NCBI GenBank assembly: GCA_021774205.1
Contig: JAJFJI010000046.1
Location: 1-9,801, forward strand
Source of the DNA: Nitrosomonas sp.
Lineage (GTDB): Bacteria > Pseudomonadota > Gammaproteobacteria > Burkholderiales > Nitrosomonadaceae
Length of the DNA: 9,801 nt
Reading direction: 5' to 3'
This document shows, in pieces, positions 1 to 6,987 of this stretch. Under the pieces are notes generated by a model, which saw only the letters and a program-made list of their open reading frames with translations, did no database searches and was not told the origin of the DNA. Within the stretch, counting starts at the first letter, position 1, and each line of letters begins with the position of its first letter. The position numbers were made by a program, and so were the translations under genes.

Positions 1-125
1 CTTAGGTTGAGGTCGTCATTTCCTTCCTCTTCAATCAATTGTTTGACCTTGGTTGCCGCATTGTCGGTAAATTGCATGGGTGTGTTTATTTCGTTGCTTG
101 GTTCTGCTGAGCTGACGATACTCAT
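1..125 (-). CDS. erpA: Iron-sulfur cluster insertion protein ErpA, N-terminal part (cut by left edge)
   Basis: An A-type Fe-S carrier that passes clusters to apoproteins in the cytoplasm. Only the first 41 codons are in the window. After a short variable leader (MSIVSSAEPSNEINTP), residues 17-41 contain QFTDNAA, KVKQLI and EEEGNDDLNL, which match the start of the A-type domain in betaproteobacterial ErpA. The conserved cluster-binding cysteines lie beyond the left edge, so they cannot be checked. The ATG at 125 is preceded by GAGGA about 5 nt upstream. An in-frame ATG at 149 would add eight residues but would place that ribosome-binding sequence inside the gene, so 125 is preferred. It follows the bactofilin gene by 41 nt and is probably in the same transcript. 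The identification is by family resemblance over a short stretch, though the gene order supports it. Confidence 0.85.
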   Translation of the reverse strand, partial: MSIVSSAEPSNEINTPMQFTDNAATKVKQLIEEEGNDDLNL

Positions 126-166
126 TTTTTCCTCACTAATGATGTTCATAAAACAAAATATTTATT

Positions 167-577
167 TCAATCTGGCGCTGCAGGAATCAGTGTAACGAGT
201 TTTTCAGATGGGAGGCTGTCCATTCGAATCATTTTTCCTTCGACGGAGGCACCTAACTGAATTTCCATTGATCCATAGTAAACATCGCCGAAAACTTTTG
301 CTTTTGCTTGTAGTTCCAGGTATTCATCTGCATAGATTGGGCCGGATACTGTCCCGTTGATAACGACGTTGGAAACTTGAATTTTTCCTTCGATATTTCC
401 CTGTTCACTCAAAACCAACGTACTGTGTGTATCGCTTGTCGCGATGATATTCCCACGAATATGACCATCGACGCGCAAACCACCACTGAAGTTTATATTG
501 CCTTCAATTTGCGTATTTGGGCCAATCAGTGAATCAATATGGCTGTGAAGCTTTCTTTTCTTTTTTATTCCAAACAT
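167..577 (-). CDS. Bactofilin family protein (polymer-forming cytoskeletal protein)
   Basis: Bactofilins self-assemble without nucleotide into filaments or patches, often at the membrane, and scaffold cell-wall or polar proteins. At 136 aa this is a typical short member. A basic N-terminal tail (MFGIKKKRKL) precedes a right-handed beta-helix domain at about residues 14-115. The domain shows the repeating small-hydrophobic-glycine pattern: SLIGPNTQIEGNI, GGLRVDGHIRGNI, LSEQGNIEGKI, VVINGTVSGPI, AKVFGDVYYGSMEI, LGASVEGKM. A short non-repetitive tail ends in AAPD. The start ATG has AAGGA 8 nt upstream, and that sequence overlaps the stop codon of the preceding gene (12 nt gap), so the two are probably translated together. 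It lies between a coiled-coil membrane protein and erpA. The family is clear; the cellular process it scaffolds here is unknown. Confidence 0.92.
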   Translation of the reverse strand: MFGIKKKRKLHSHIDSLIGPNTQIEGNINFSGGLRVDGHIRGNIIATSDTHSTLVLSEQGNIEGKIQVSNVVINGTVSGPIYADEYLELQAKAKVFGDVYYGSMEIQLGASVEGKMIRMDSLPSEKLVTLIPAAPD

Positions 578-589
578 GGGCTGTATCCT

Positions 590-1321
590 TCACGATGACG
601 GTTCAACAGTCTGTGTTAATTTCGCTTTGGTCTTATCTTTCTCAAATAATTGAACTTGTAAATTCTCTACAATTGCATTCTCTGGTACTTGAAAACTTTC
701 TTCAACGCGCTGGTAGAACTTGAAATTAACAGAAAATGATTCGGTGGCGTTTCTGCTGATAAGCGGCACCGTTTTTTTATCCTCATTTTGCCGTAAAGTA
801 ACTAGAAATTTCAAGTTTCCTTCAAAATCTTTAGGTCGTTGTCCGCCCTGTGCTAGTAATAGGGTGTAGTTGTATTCTCCAGGGGATTTTCCCTGCTTTA
901 AATCAAAACGACGAATCGACACGCCAGGTTTAGTGTTGTCAGTATTCGACATCAGATGCTGGAAGAATACTAACTCTTCTTTTAGTTGATCGTTTTCTTC
1001 GCCAAGTGCCTTGACTTGTTCGGCAAGATTCTCATGCAGGGTACTATTCATTTGCAGTTGACGGACAAGTCCTGCCTTTTGTGTGCAGAGTTCTTTTTTC
1101 CCTTTCTTTAAACAGGTGCTTGAATCATACGATTGGTATGATTCTGCATCAAATAAAATTTCTTCGCCAAGTATTGTGGATTTGCTTCCTGCATTGTACA
1201 TAAACCAGGACAGCCCCAATAGTAACAAAATAGAAATGGCAGCGATTAGTAGACGAAAGTGCCATGGTACATGGGGGCGTACTACAACGCGTTGGGCTAG
1301 AATCCCGGGTTTATTTTTCAT
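590..1321 (-). CDS. DUF6776-type single-pass membrane protein with coiled coil
   Basis: A 243-aa protein of unknown function. A basic N-terminal segment (residues 1-22) is followed by one hydrophobic helix at about 23-43 (FRLLIAAISILLLLGLSWFM), so the bulk is probably periplasmic. Residues about 84-125 form a predicted coiled coil (RQLQMNSTLHENLAEQ, VKALGEENDQLKEEL). Residues about 130-235 form a beta-rich domain beginning GVSIRRFDLKQG, with YNYTLLLAQGG in the middle. This layout and the position between argC and a bactofilin gene match the DUF6776 family of betaproteobacteria as I remember it; the family name was not confirmed by search. Two cysteines (C70, C79) in the linker could form a disulfide if the region is exported. 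The start lies 3 nt after the argC stop with no clear ribosome-binding site, which suggests translational coupling. Confidence 0.75.
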   Translation of the reverse strand: MKNKPGILAQRVVVRPHVPWHFRLLIAAISILLLLGLSWFMYNAGSKSTILGEEILFDAESYQSYDSSTCLKKGKKELCTQKAGLVRQLQMNSTLHENLAEQVKALGEENDQLKEELVFFQHLMSNTDNTKPGVSIRRFDLKQGKSPGEYNYTLLLAQGGQRPKDFEGNLKFLVTLRQNEDKKTVPLISRNATESFSVNFKFYQRVEESFQVPENAIVENLQVQLFEKDKTKAKLTQTVEPSS

Positions 1322-1324
1322 GGT

Positions 1325-2353
1325 TTATGGTAGTAATGGAATATGCTGGATGCCAAGTGTTTCTTGAAAACCAAACATAAGGTTCATATTTTGCACAGCC
1401 TGGCCTGCAGCGCCTTTGACCAGATTGTCGGTAACAGATAAAACCACGACGGTATCACTATTCTGGGGGCGATGAACGGCAATGCGACAAATATTGGAGC
1501 CACGTACTGAACGTGTCTCGGGATGCTTGCCAGCGGGTAATATATCAACAAAGGGTTCATTAATATATCGTTGCTCATATAGCGTTTGTAAATCAGTATT
1601 CGCTGAAAGTCTTGCGTACAGTGTTGCATGAATGCCTCGGATCATCGGGGTTAAATGCGGAACAAATGTAAGGCCAATAGATTTCCCTGCGATGTTGGCT
1701 AGGCCCTGTTTGATTTCAGGCAGATGTCGATGACCAGGTACACCATAGGCTTTGAAGTTGTCGGATGCTTCGGCATGTAATATATGAACATCGGCTTTTC
1801 TTCCGGCGCCAGAAACGCCAGATTTTACATCGGCGATAAGGTGATTTTCGTCCACAATACCTGCTTCAATTAATGGCAGAAATCCCAGTTGCACCGCAGT
1901 TGGGTAACAACCTGGATTGGCAACTAGCCGGGCATTGATTACTTTATCACGATTGATTTCCGGTAGGCCATAAACTGCTTCGGCAATCAGTTCCGGACTG
2001 GCATGAGACATACCGTACCATTTTTCCCATTCTGATACATCTTTAATTCGGAAATCAGCGGCCAGATCGATTACTCTGGTTCCAGCATTCAGGAGTGCTT
2101 TAGCTTGTTGCATGGCAATGCCGTTAGGGGTGGCAAAAAAAACAAGATCGCATTGATCGAGATTGGCTTCAGTCGGATCGCAAAATTTAAGGTTGATCTG
2201 TCCTCGTAAACTAGTAAACAATTCAGTAACCTTCGTTCCGACCTCATTACGTGATGTAATTGCCTGAATGTTTACTTCAGGATGCTGCGATAGAATGCGC
2301 AGCAACTCTACGCCTGTGTAACCCGTTCCACCCACAATGCCCACATTAATCAT
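1325..2353 (-). CDS. argC: N-acetyl-gamma-glutamyl-phosphate reductase (arginine biosynthesis)
   Basis: This cytoplasmic enzyme reduces N-acetylglutamyl phosphate to N-acetylglutamate semialdehyde with NADPH, the third step of arginine synthesis. At 342 aa it is full length for the type 1 enzyme. The N-terminal dinucleotide-binding loop is GIVGGTGYTGVELLRIL (residues 5-21). The catalytic cysteine is C149 in ANPGCYPTA (145-153). KSGVSGAGRKA (177-187), the PGHRHLPEI motif with H208 and H210, and FVPHLTPMIRG (230-240) complete the active-site signatures. The start ATG has a strong AAAAGGAG 5 nt upstream. It is the first gene after the rpsI terminator, so it should have its own promoter in the 120 nt between. 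The two downstream genes follow closely, making argC the likely head of the argC-DUF6776-bactofilin-erpA transcript. No ARG-box-like palindrome was evident upstream. Confidence 0.97.
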   Translation of the reverse strand: MINVGIVGGTGYTGVELLRILSQHPEVNIQAITSRNEVGTKVTELFTSLRGQINLKFCDPTEANLDQCDLVFFATPNGIAMQQAKALLNAGTRVIDLAADFRIKDVSEWEKWYGMSHASPELIAEAVYGLPEINRDKVINARLVANPGCYPTAVQLGFLPLIEAGIVDENHLIADVKSGVSGAGRKADVHILHAEASDNFKAYGVPGHRHLPEIKQGLANIAGKSIGLTFVPHLTPMIRGIHATLYARLSANTDLQTLYEQRYINEPFVDILPAGKHPETRSVRGSNICRIAVHRPQNSDTVVVLSVTDNLVKGAAGQAVQNMNLMFGFQETLGIQHIPLLP

Positions 2354-2406
2354 GGTGACTCCTTTTCTTTGTAGCTTACCTATTAGATTATTGTTTTGCC
2401 CGGAAA

Positions 2407-2434
2407 ATAATACTAATTTTATCCTTTATTTCAG
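2407..2434 (-). promoter_or_regulatory. Possible promoter for argC
   Basis: On the minus strand CTGAAA (2434-2429) and TATTAT (2412-2407) are separated by 16 nt, about 54 nt before the argC start. They match the sigma-70 consensus at 4/6 and 5/6. The region is AT-rich, so chance matches are easy; TAAAAT a few bases upstream is an alternative -10. A promoter is needed somewhere here because a strong terminator lies immediately upstream. Confidence 0.35.
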
Positions 2435-2473
2435 GCGGTGAAATTTGTTTCAAAAAAATTTGAAAATACAAAC

Positions 2474-2502
2474 AAAAAAGCCGCCCAGATGGCGGCTTTT
2501 TT
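2474..2502 (-). terminator. Rho-independent terminator of rplM-rpsI (hairpin symmetrical on both strands)
   Basis: A perfect inverted repeat has arms AAAAAAGCCGCC (2474-2485) and GGCGGCTTTTTT (2491-2502) around a 5-nt loop. The six GC pairs are followed on the minus strand by a run of six U residues, starting 14 nt past the rpsI stop codon. Because the A and T runs are symmetrical it could also stop plus-strand transcription. It separates the ribosomal operon from argC. Confidence 0.93.
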
Positions 2503-2516
2503 GATATGAAGATAAT

Positions 2517-2909
2517 TTACCGTTTAGAAAACTGTTTGCGTCGGCGTGCTTTTCGTAGACCTACTTTCTTTCGTTCTACTTCACGCGCATCACGGGTTAC
2601 TAAACCAGCCTTGCTTAAGACTGGTTTAAGTTCAGCGTCATAGTCAATGAGTGCGCGAGTGATGCCGTGACGCACTGCACCCGCTTGTCCCGATTCGCCG
2701 CCACCATTTAGATTTACCAAAATATCGAATGTTGTTAGATTTTCAGTTAATTCTAGTGGCTGGCGTACAATCATTCGGCCAGTTTCGCGCGAAAAAAAAT
2801 CGTCAATAGGTTTGTTATTAATGGTTATTGAACCATTGCCGGGCTTGATATACACACGCGCAACCGCACTTTTGCGTCTTCCTGTGCCGTAATTGTAATT
2901 TATGCTCAT
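2517..2909 (-). CDS. rpsI: 30S ribosomal protein S9
   Basis: S9 sits in the head of the 30S subunit, and its C-terminal tail reaches the P-site tRNA. At 130 aa it is full length. It opens with YNYGTGRRKSAVARVYI (residues 5-21) and has NLNGGGESGQAGAVRHGI in the middle. It ends in the basic, conserved tail KARRRKQFSKR, the part known to touch the anticodon stem-loop. The start is 3 nt after the rplM stop. The only purine-rich match upstream (CGAGG) is 14 nt away, too far for a normal ribosome-binding site, so translation is probably coupled to rplM. A strong terminator follows. Confidence 0.98.
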   Translation of the reverse strand: MSINYNYGTGRRKSAVARVYIKPGNGSITINNKPIDDFFSRETGRMIVRQPLELTENLTTFDILVNLNGGGESGQAGAVRHGITRALIDYDAELKPVLSKAGLVTRDAREVERKKVGLRKARRRKQFSKR

Positions 2910-2912
2910 AAG

Positions 2913-3347
2913 TTAAGCTTTAACCTCGAGTGGTTGGGGTTGTTGTGCGCTGTGAGGATGTGATTCTCCAGCATAAACTTTGAGTTTTTTTAGCATGGCG
3001 TAACCAAGTGGTCCTTTTGGCAACATTCCTTTAACCGCTTTTTTTAGCGGGCGATCAGGAAAACGGGAATGCATTGTCTTAAAGTTTGTTTCATATAAGC
3101 CACCCGGATAGCCCGTATGGCGGTAATATATTTTGTCTTCGGTTTTGTTACCTGTCACGCGGATTTTATCAACGTTGACGACAACAATATAATCACCCGT
3201 ATCGACATGGGGTGTGTAGATGGGCTTGTGCTTCCCGCGCAGATGATGTGCTATCACTGACGCAAGTCTCCCCAGTACTTTATCGGTTGCATCAATGACA
3301 ACCCAGTCATGGGTTACTTCATGTGGTTTTGCTGAAAAAGTTTTCAC
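2913..3347 (-). CDS. rplM: 50S ribosomal protein L13 (GTG start)
   Basis: L13 is an early-assembly protein of the 50S subunit. At 144 aa it is of normal length. Diagnostic stretches are DWVVIDATDKVLGRLAS (residues 14-30), LRGKHKPIYTPHVDTGDYIVVVN, KIYYRHTGYPGGL and MLPKGPLGYAMLKKLKVY. The start codon is GTG at 3347-3345, giving MKTFSAKPHEV, a usual L13 N-terminus in betaproteobacteria. AGGA lies 9 nt upstream, and the nearby upstream ATG (3355) is out of frame and stops after three codons. A strong promoter precedes it with a short leader of about 30 nt. In E. coli L13 represses its own operon through the rplM leader; I see no obvious structured operator in this short leader. It is co-transcribed with rpsI. 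Confidence 0.97.
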   Translation of the reverse strand: MKTFSAKPHEVTHDWVVIDATDKVLGRLASVIAHHLRGKHKPIYTPHVDTGDYIVVVNVDKIRVTGNKTEDKIYYRHTGYPGGLYETNFKTMHSRFPDRPLKKAVKGMLPKGPLGYAMLKKLKVYAGESHPHSAQQPQPLEVKA

Positions 3348-3385
3348 AAAATCATGTCCTGCGTCGTGGGTTAAAAGAGCCGGGA

Positions 3386-3414
3386 ATTCTATGCCAAGCG
3401 GGTGTAAATGTCAA
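3386..3414 (-). promoter_or_regulatory. Sigma-70 promoter of the rplM-rpsI operon
   Basis: On the minus strand a perfect -35 TTGACA (3414-3409) and a 5/6 -10 TAGAAT (3391-3386) are separated by exactly 17 nt. Transcription would start near 3379, about 32 nt before the rplM GTG. This is the best promoter match in the window and fits a highly expressed ribosomal operon. Confidence 0.85.
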
Positions 3415-3696
3415 TCTCGGTCGGCAGGATTATATTCATATAAAATGCTATGTACCCATTAGGCAAGGCCAGATTAATGGATTCTGTTGAAAAAATTAAA
3501 TTTTGCGCTCATATAATTGACAGGGCGATGCATCATTTGCGTCAGGTCAAACCCCACAAAATACAAAGCCCAAACGGGCAGGGTGTAACCGTATCTTGCC
3601 AGTTAACTTATTGTAATTCAGTATTAATAAATGCGATATGACGTTTTTGGCAGTCTGGTTGTGAAGTCCAGGCTGAATAGTGACTATCAATAAGAT
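3415..3696. other. Gene-free stretch between the ABC exporter gene and the rplM promoter
   Basis: No convincing gene. A plus-strand open frame (ATG at 3450, or 3478 with a weak AAGG upstream, stop at 3641) has no recognisable protein. A hairpin with 8-bp arms (3651-3658 and 3668-3675, one G-U pair on the plus strand) has no following T run. A small GC hairpin at 3568-3579 may end the upstream operon and is listed separately. TTGACA at 3518-3523 on the plus strand has no -10 at the right distance. No tRNA-like or known small-RNA fold was recognised. Confidence 0.5.
3557..3579 (-). terminator. Possible weak terminator after the traB-ABC operon
   Basis: On the minus strand GCCC-GTTT-GGGC (3579-3568) is followed by TTTGTATTTTG. 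The stem is only 4 bp and the U run is interrupted, so it would be inefficient. It lies about 117 nt past the ABC gene stop and is the only hairpin plus U-rich candidate before the rplM promoter. Confidence 0.25.
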
Positions 3697-5562
3697 TTAT
3701 GAAACATTTGGATCGCTTTGCAATAAGCCTAGGAATCCACCAGACTGATGATTCCATAGTTGAGCATAGAGCTGATTGTTCGCGATTAATTTAGCGTGGC
3801 TACCTTGTTCAACGATTTTACCGTTGTCGAATACGACAAGACGATCCATGGCGGCAATAGTTGATAATCGGTGGGCAATGGCGATAACAGTTTTGCCTGT
3901 CATAAGTTGGTACAGGCTTTGCTGGATACTGTTTTCTACTTCTGAATCCAATGCAGCCGTTGCTTCGTCTAATACCAGTATTGGGGCATTTTTCAGGAGG
4001 ACGCGCGCAATTGCAACGCGTTGACGCTGACCGCCTGAGAGTGTTACACCCCGTTCACCAACATGGGCATCGTAACCTTTGCGACCTTTGATGTCGATGA
4101 GTGTCTGAATAAAGTGATGCGCTTGAGCTCGTTTAGCGGCTTCGATCATCTGTGCTTCTGTCGCATCCGGTTTTCCAAATAAAATATTGTCACGTACTGA
4201 ACGATGTAATAATGAAGTATCTTGGGACACCATCGCGATGTTAGCACGCAAACTATCTTGCTTGATCTGGCGAATATCTTGTCCATCAATACTGATAGTT
4301 CCTTGTTGAACATCAAAAAATCGTAATAAAAGGCTAACAAATGTTGATTTTCCTGCGCCGGAACGTCCGACGATTCCGACTTTTTCTCCTGCTGCTATTT
4401 TCAGATTGAGGTCGCAAAAAATATCGGGGAAATTTTTATCGCTGGTTTTATTATAAGAGAAGCCGACATGACTGAAATTTATTGTGCCATGGCTAACCGT
4501 CAAGTCCTTAGCATGTGGGGTATCAACGACGCTTTGTGATTTTGATAGAGTATTAATGCCATCGTTCACAGTGCCGATATTTTCAAAAAGATTGCTGACT
4601 TCCCACATTATCCAATGTGACATCCCAGTCAGACGTATCGCCAGGCCGAAAACGATTGCTATGGCGCCGGGGCTGATAGTGTTTTCAAGCCATAAATAAA
4701 TACCAAGTGCGCCGGTTACAAATACCAGTAGCATATTGATGGACCAGACGCTGATACTAAGCCATGTCACCAAGCGCATTTGTGGATGTACCGTTGTCAA
4801 GAATTCATGCATGGCCTCTTTTACATAGTCAGATTCGCGTTGTGTGTGAGAAAAAAGCTTCAGTGTCATGATATTGGTGTAACTGTCGACAATGCGGCCA
4901 GTCATCAATGAGCGGGCATCTGCTTGTATGGTTGAGATGTTTCTTAGTTTTGGAACAAAGAAATAGAGTATGCCAATATATATGACAAGCCATGCAAGCA
5001 AGGGTAAACACAAACGAGGGTCAGCGCTAGCAACGAGTAACAGGGTTGTAATGAGATAGACAGTCACGAAAAGCATAACGTCAAGTAATTTCATCACGGT
5101 ATCACGAACTGCCAGTGCCGTTTGCATGACCTTGGTGGCGATCCGGCCGCTGAATTCATGCTGAAAAAATGCATAACTCTGACTTAGAAGGTACCGATGC
5201 GCTGACCAGCGAATTTTCATCGGAAAATTTCCCATCAATGTCTGGTTGACTGTCAGCGCATGCAATATTACTAGAATTGGTATTAGCACCAGGACAAACA
5301 GCGTCATAGCAAGTAAAGTCCGCCATTCTTTCTGCAGGAAATTTTGCGGGTCATTTTCAACCAGCCAGTCAACCATTTGCCCCAGAATGGCATATAGCAA
5401 TGCTTCACTGATGGCCAGGCAGGTTGTCAATATCGCCATTAACACTAGATAGGGCTCAATGCCTCGCGTATAGTGACGACAAAATTGATATAGGGTGTTT
5501 GGTGGTTCAGCTGGATGCTCGGGAGGGAAAGGATTTACCCGGCGTTCAAAAAAACCAAACAT
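3697..5562 (-). CDS. ABC exporter, fused membrane and ATP-binding domains (MsbA/MdlB type)
   Basis: A half-transporter that should work as a homodimer in the inner membrane, using ATP to export a substrate that the sequence does not reveal. It has 621 aa. The membrane domain covers about residues 35-330, with hydrophobic segments near 37-62, 84-103, 158-178, 186-204, 266-290 and 296-315. The nucleotide-binding domain (about 358-600) is intact: Walker A GRSGAGKST (399-407), Q-loop Q447, signature LSGGQ (508-512), Walker B ILVLDE (528-533), D-loop AALD (536-539) and switch H564. It resembles the general lipid/multidrug exporter group (COG1132), which covers many substrates. The start is 6 nt after the traB stop with no good ribosome-binding site, so it is probably translated by coupling. 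The N-terminus MFGFFERRVNPFPP is short and proline-rich. The fold is certain; the substrate is unknown, so no gene symbol is given. Confidence 0.93.
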   Translation of the reverse strand: MFGFFERRVNPFPPEHPAEPPNTLYQFCRHYTRGIEPYLVLMAILTTCLAISEALLYAILGQMVDWLVENDPQNFLQKEWRTLLAMTLFVLVLIPILVILHALTVNQTLMGNFPMKIRWSAHRYLLSQSYAFFQHEFSGRIATKVMQTALAVRDTVMKLLDVMLFVTVYLITTLLLVASADPRLCLPLLAWLVIYIGILYFFVPKLRNISTIQADARSLMTGRIVDSYTNIMTLKLFSHTQRESDYVKEAMHEFLTTVHPQMRLVTWLSISVWSINMLLVFVTGALGIYLWLENTISPGAIAIVFGLAIRLTGMSHWIMWEVSNLFENIGTVNDGINTLSKSQSVVDTPHAKDLTVSHGTINFSHVGFSYNKTSDKNFPDIFCDLNLKIAAGEKVGIVGRSGAGKSTFVSLLLRFFDVQQGTISIDGQDIRQIKQDSLRANIAMVSQDTSLLHRSVRDNILFGKPDATEAQMIEAAKRAQAHHFIQTLIDIKGRKGYDAHVGERGVTLSGGQRQRVAIARVLLKNAPILVLDEATAALDSEVENSIQQSLYQLMTGKTVIAIAHRLSTIAAMDRLVVFDNGKIVEQGSHAKLIANNQLYAQLWNHQSGGFLGLLQSDPNVS

Positions 5563-5568
5563 GGTTTT

Positions 5569-6789
5569 TTAGCCGCCGCTTAATCGATCATAGATTCTGA
5601 AGCCGGCAATATAGGTGCCAACAGCGGAGCCGAGTGTGGATAATAGAAAGATCAGTAATATTCTTGTAACCTGATTGTGCCACCAGCCTTTTAAATGGGT
5701 TACGTCACTTCTCAGTTGGTTAAAATCACTGACTTTGGGCTTGCGTAAAAAAGTTTCTACCGCTGCGACGACCATTCCGGCGCCGATTGTTGGGTTTAAC
5801 GATGTCAGGGGTGCGGCAAGGAATGCCGTTATGATAGTCAGGGGGTGAGCAAAAGCAATTGCTGCGCCCAATGCGGAAAGGCCTCCATTAATCAGTACCC
5901 AATCAAAGAGCATTGCTTTGCCAATCTCAGTGCTGCGCATAAAACCGATAACAAAACCGGTTAGAATGAGTGCGACAATCACCCACGGGAAATACTTAAG
6001 CCAGTTTGAAGAGTCCGGGATGATGTCGAGCTGCGAGATAGTTTCATTAGGATTTTTTATTGTCTTTGTTTCAAGCAGCTGCGTTATACCCTTCAGATGG
6101 CCGGCGCCAATAATGGCAAGAATATGCTGATAATTATTTTCTTTACTTTCTTTTAATAAATGAGCGGACATATATTCATCCCGTTCACTAATAAGCGGCT
6201 TGAACAAATCTTTCTCATCTTCAGAAAATTGCGAAAAGGTGCTTTCGAGTACATCACCTTCTTTTAGCCTTTCAATCTCGGCGGCACTGACCTTTTCCTG
6301 GCTGATAATGCTGGCGAGCAATCCGCCAAAGATGCCGAAACGTTTCCACCACGGAACATTGCGATAAATACGTTTAAGGGTTATGCCTATTTCCCTGTCG
6401 ATTAATAAAACAGGCAATCCTGCCTCTGTTGCATCCTTAATCGCAACGCGCATTTCAGCCCCTGGTTCAATTCCCAGTTGTTCGGCCATGCGTTGCTGGA
6501 AAGCGCCAAGTGCTAGACTTGCTGCGACCATACTTGCCTGGCCACGTTTAATTACCTGGAATAAATCCATCTGGGCAATTAATTCTGGGTTAACAATTGC
6601 CTTATGACGGCTCGGACAGAGCTCAACAGCAATCGCATCGAATTTTCCAGTGGCAATTAATTCTTGAACCATTTCTGCGCTGGCCTTAGAGACATGGGCG
6701 GTTCCAAGAATAGTAATGTGAGCACCATCAATTTCGATTGTTTTGAGTGGTTCAGTTGAAACGCTATTGTAGGTGGTCAATTCATTCAT
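5569..6789 (-). CDS. TraB family membrane protein (putative metalloprotease of the Tiki/TraB/GumN superfamily)
   Basis: The enterococcal founder TraB shuts down peptide sex pheromone activity, and the superfamily has been proposed to be metal-dependent proteases. The 406-aa protein has a soluble N-terminal domain (about 18-262) with both GxxH signatures, GTAHVSK (29-35, H32) and GAGHLKG (228-234, H231). VELCPSR (55-61, E56, R61) and ERDEYM (202-207) supply conserved acidic and basic residues. The C-terminal part carries hydrophobic segments near 267-285, 299-318, 319-345 and 376-396. There is no signal peptide, so the catalytic-like domain is probably cytoplasmic. An in-frame TAG lies two codons before the ATG at 6789, fixing the 5' limit, but no strong ribosome-binding site is visible. 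The ABC exporter gene follows by 6 nt, suggesting a joint role. The substrate is unknown. Confidence 0.88.
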   Translation of the reverse strand: MNELTTYNSVSTEPLKTIEIDGAHITILGTAHVSKASAEMVQELIATGKFDAIAVELCPSRHKAIVNPELIAQMDLFQVIKRGQASMVAASLALGAFQQRMAEQLGIEPGAEMRVAIKDATEAGLPVLLIDREIGITLKRIYRNVPWWKRFGIFGGLLASIISQEKVSAAEIERLKEGDVLESTFSQFSEDEKDLFKPLISERDEYMSAHLLKESKENNYQHILAIIGAGHLKGITQLLETKTIKNPNETISQLDIIPDSSNWLKYFPWVIVALILTGFVIGFMRSTEIGKAMLFDWVLINGGLSALGAAIAFAHPLTIITAFLAAPLTSLNPTIGAGMVVAAVETFLRKPKVSDFNQLRSDVTHLKGWWHNQVTRILLIFLLSTLGSAVGTYIAGFRIYDRLSGG

Positions 6790-6857
6790 TCGCTATAAAG
6801 GGTGAGAAATAGGGCCGAAATCCGGCGTTGTTTCTTTTTTTGATAATTTGTAAATGT

Positions 6858-6863
6858 ATTATA
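6858..6863 (-). promoter_or_regulatory. Candidate -10 box for the traB-ABC operon
   Basis: A perfect TATAAT lies on the minus strand about 69 nt before the traB start. No sequence resembling TTGACA sits 16-18 nt upstream. That position is instead occupied by one arm of a perfect inverted repeat (6880-6897). A -10 without a -35 would fit an activator-dependent promoter, but the surrounding sequence is AT-rich and the match could be chance. Confidence 0.4.
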
Positions 6864-6879
6864 TTAGTTATTAATGACT

Positions 6880-6897
6880 TGTGCCTTTATAGGCACA
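6880..6897. repeat. Perfect 7-4-7 inverted repeat upstream of traB
   Basis: TGTGCCT and AGGCACA are exact complements around TTAT. On DNA it could be an operator for a dimeric regulator, placed just upstream of the minus-strand TATAAT at 6858-6863. On plus-strand RNA it would fold as a stable hairpin with a four-base loop. The sequence alone does not decide between these. Confidence 0.6.
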
Positions 6898-6987
6898 TTA
6901 ACAAGTTGCCTGAAATACATGAGGTGGAAATAGTTTAATTTGTGACATGTTGGAATAGTAGTGAGTGAGTTCATGACGAGGCCCTTT

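Noticed and set aside
3450..3641. Plus-strand open frame of 63 codons in the gap before rplM
   Set aside because: No good ribosome-binding site at either possible ATG, no recognisable protein motif, and AT-rich non-coding character. Conservation in relatives would be needed to revive it.
3651..3675. Hairpin CAGTCTGG / CCAGGCTG just past the ABC gene
   Set aside because: Considered as a terminator, but neither strand has a T run after it, and the minus-strand stem contains an A-C mismatch.
1501..4203. Shared 13-nt word CACGTACTGAACG in argC and in the ABC exporter gene
   Set aside because: Both copies encode Arg-Ser-Val-Arg with the same codons in unrelated conserved contexts, so coincidence explains it.
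4146..4340. 64-codon minus-strand frame inside the ABC exporter ATPase domain
   Set aside because: A shadow frame of the conserved nucleotide-binding domain, with no start signal.
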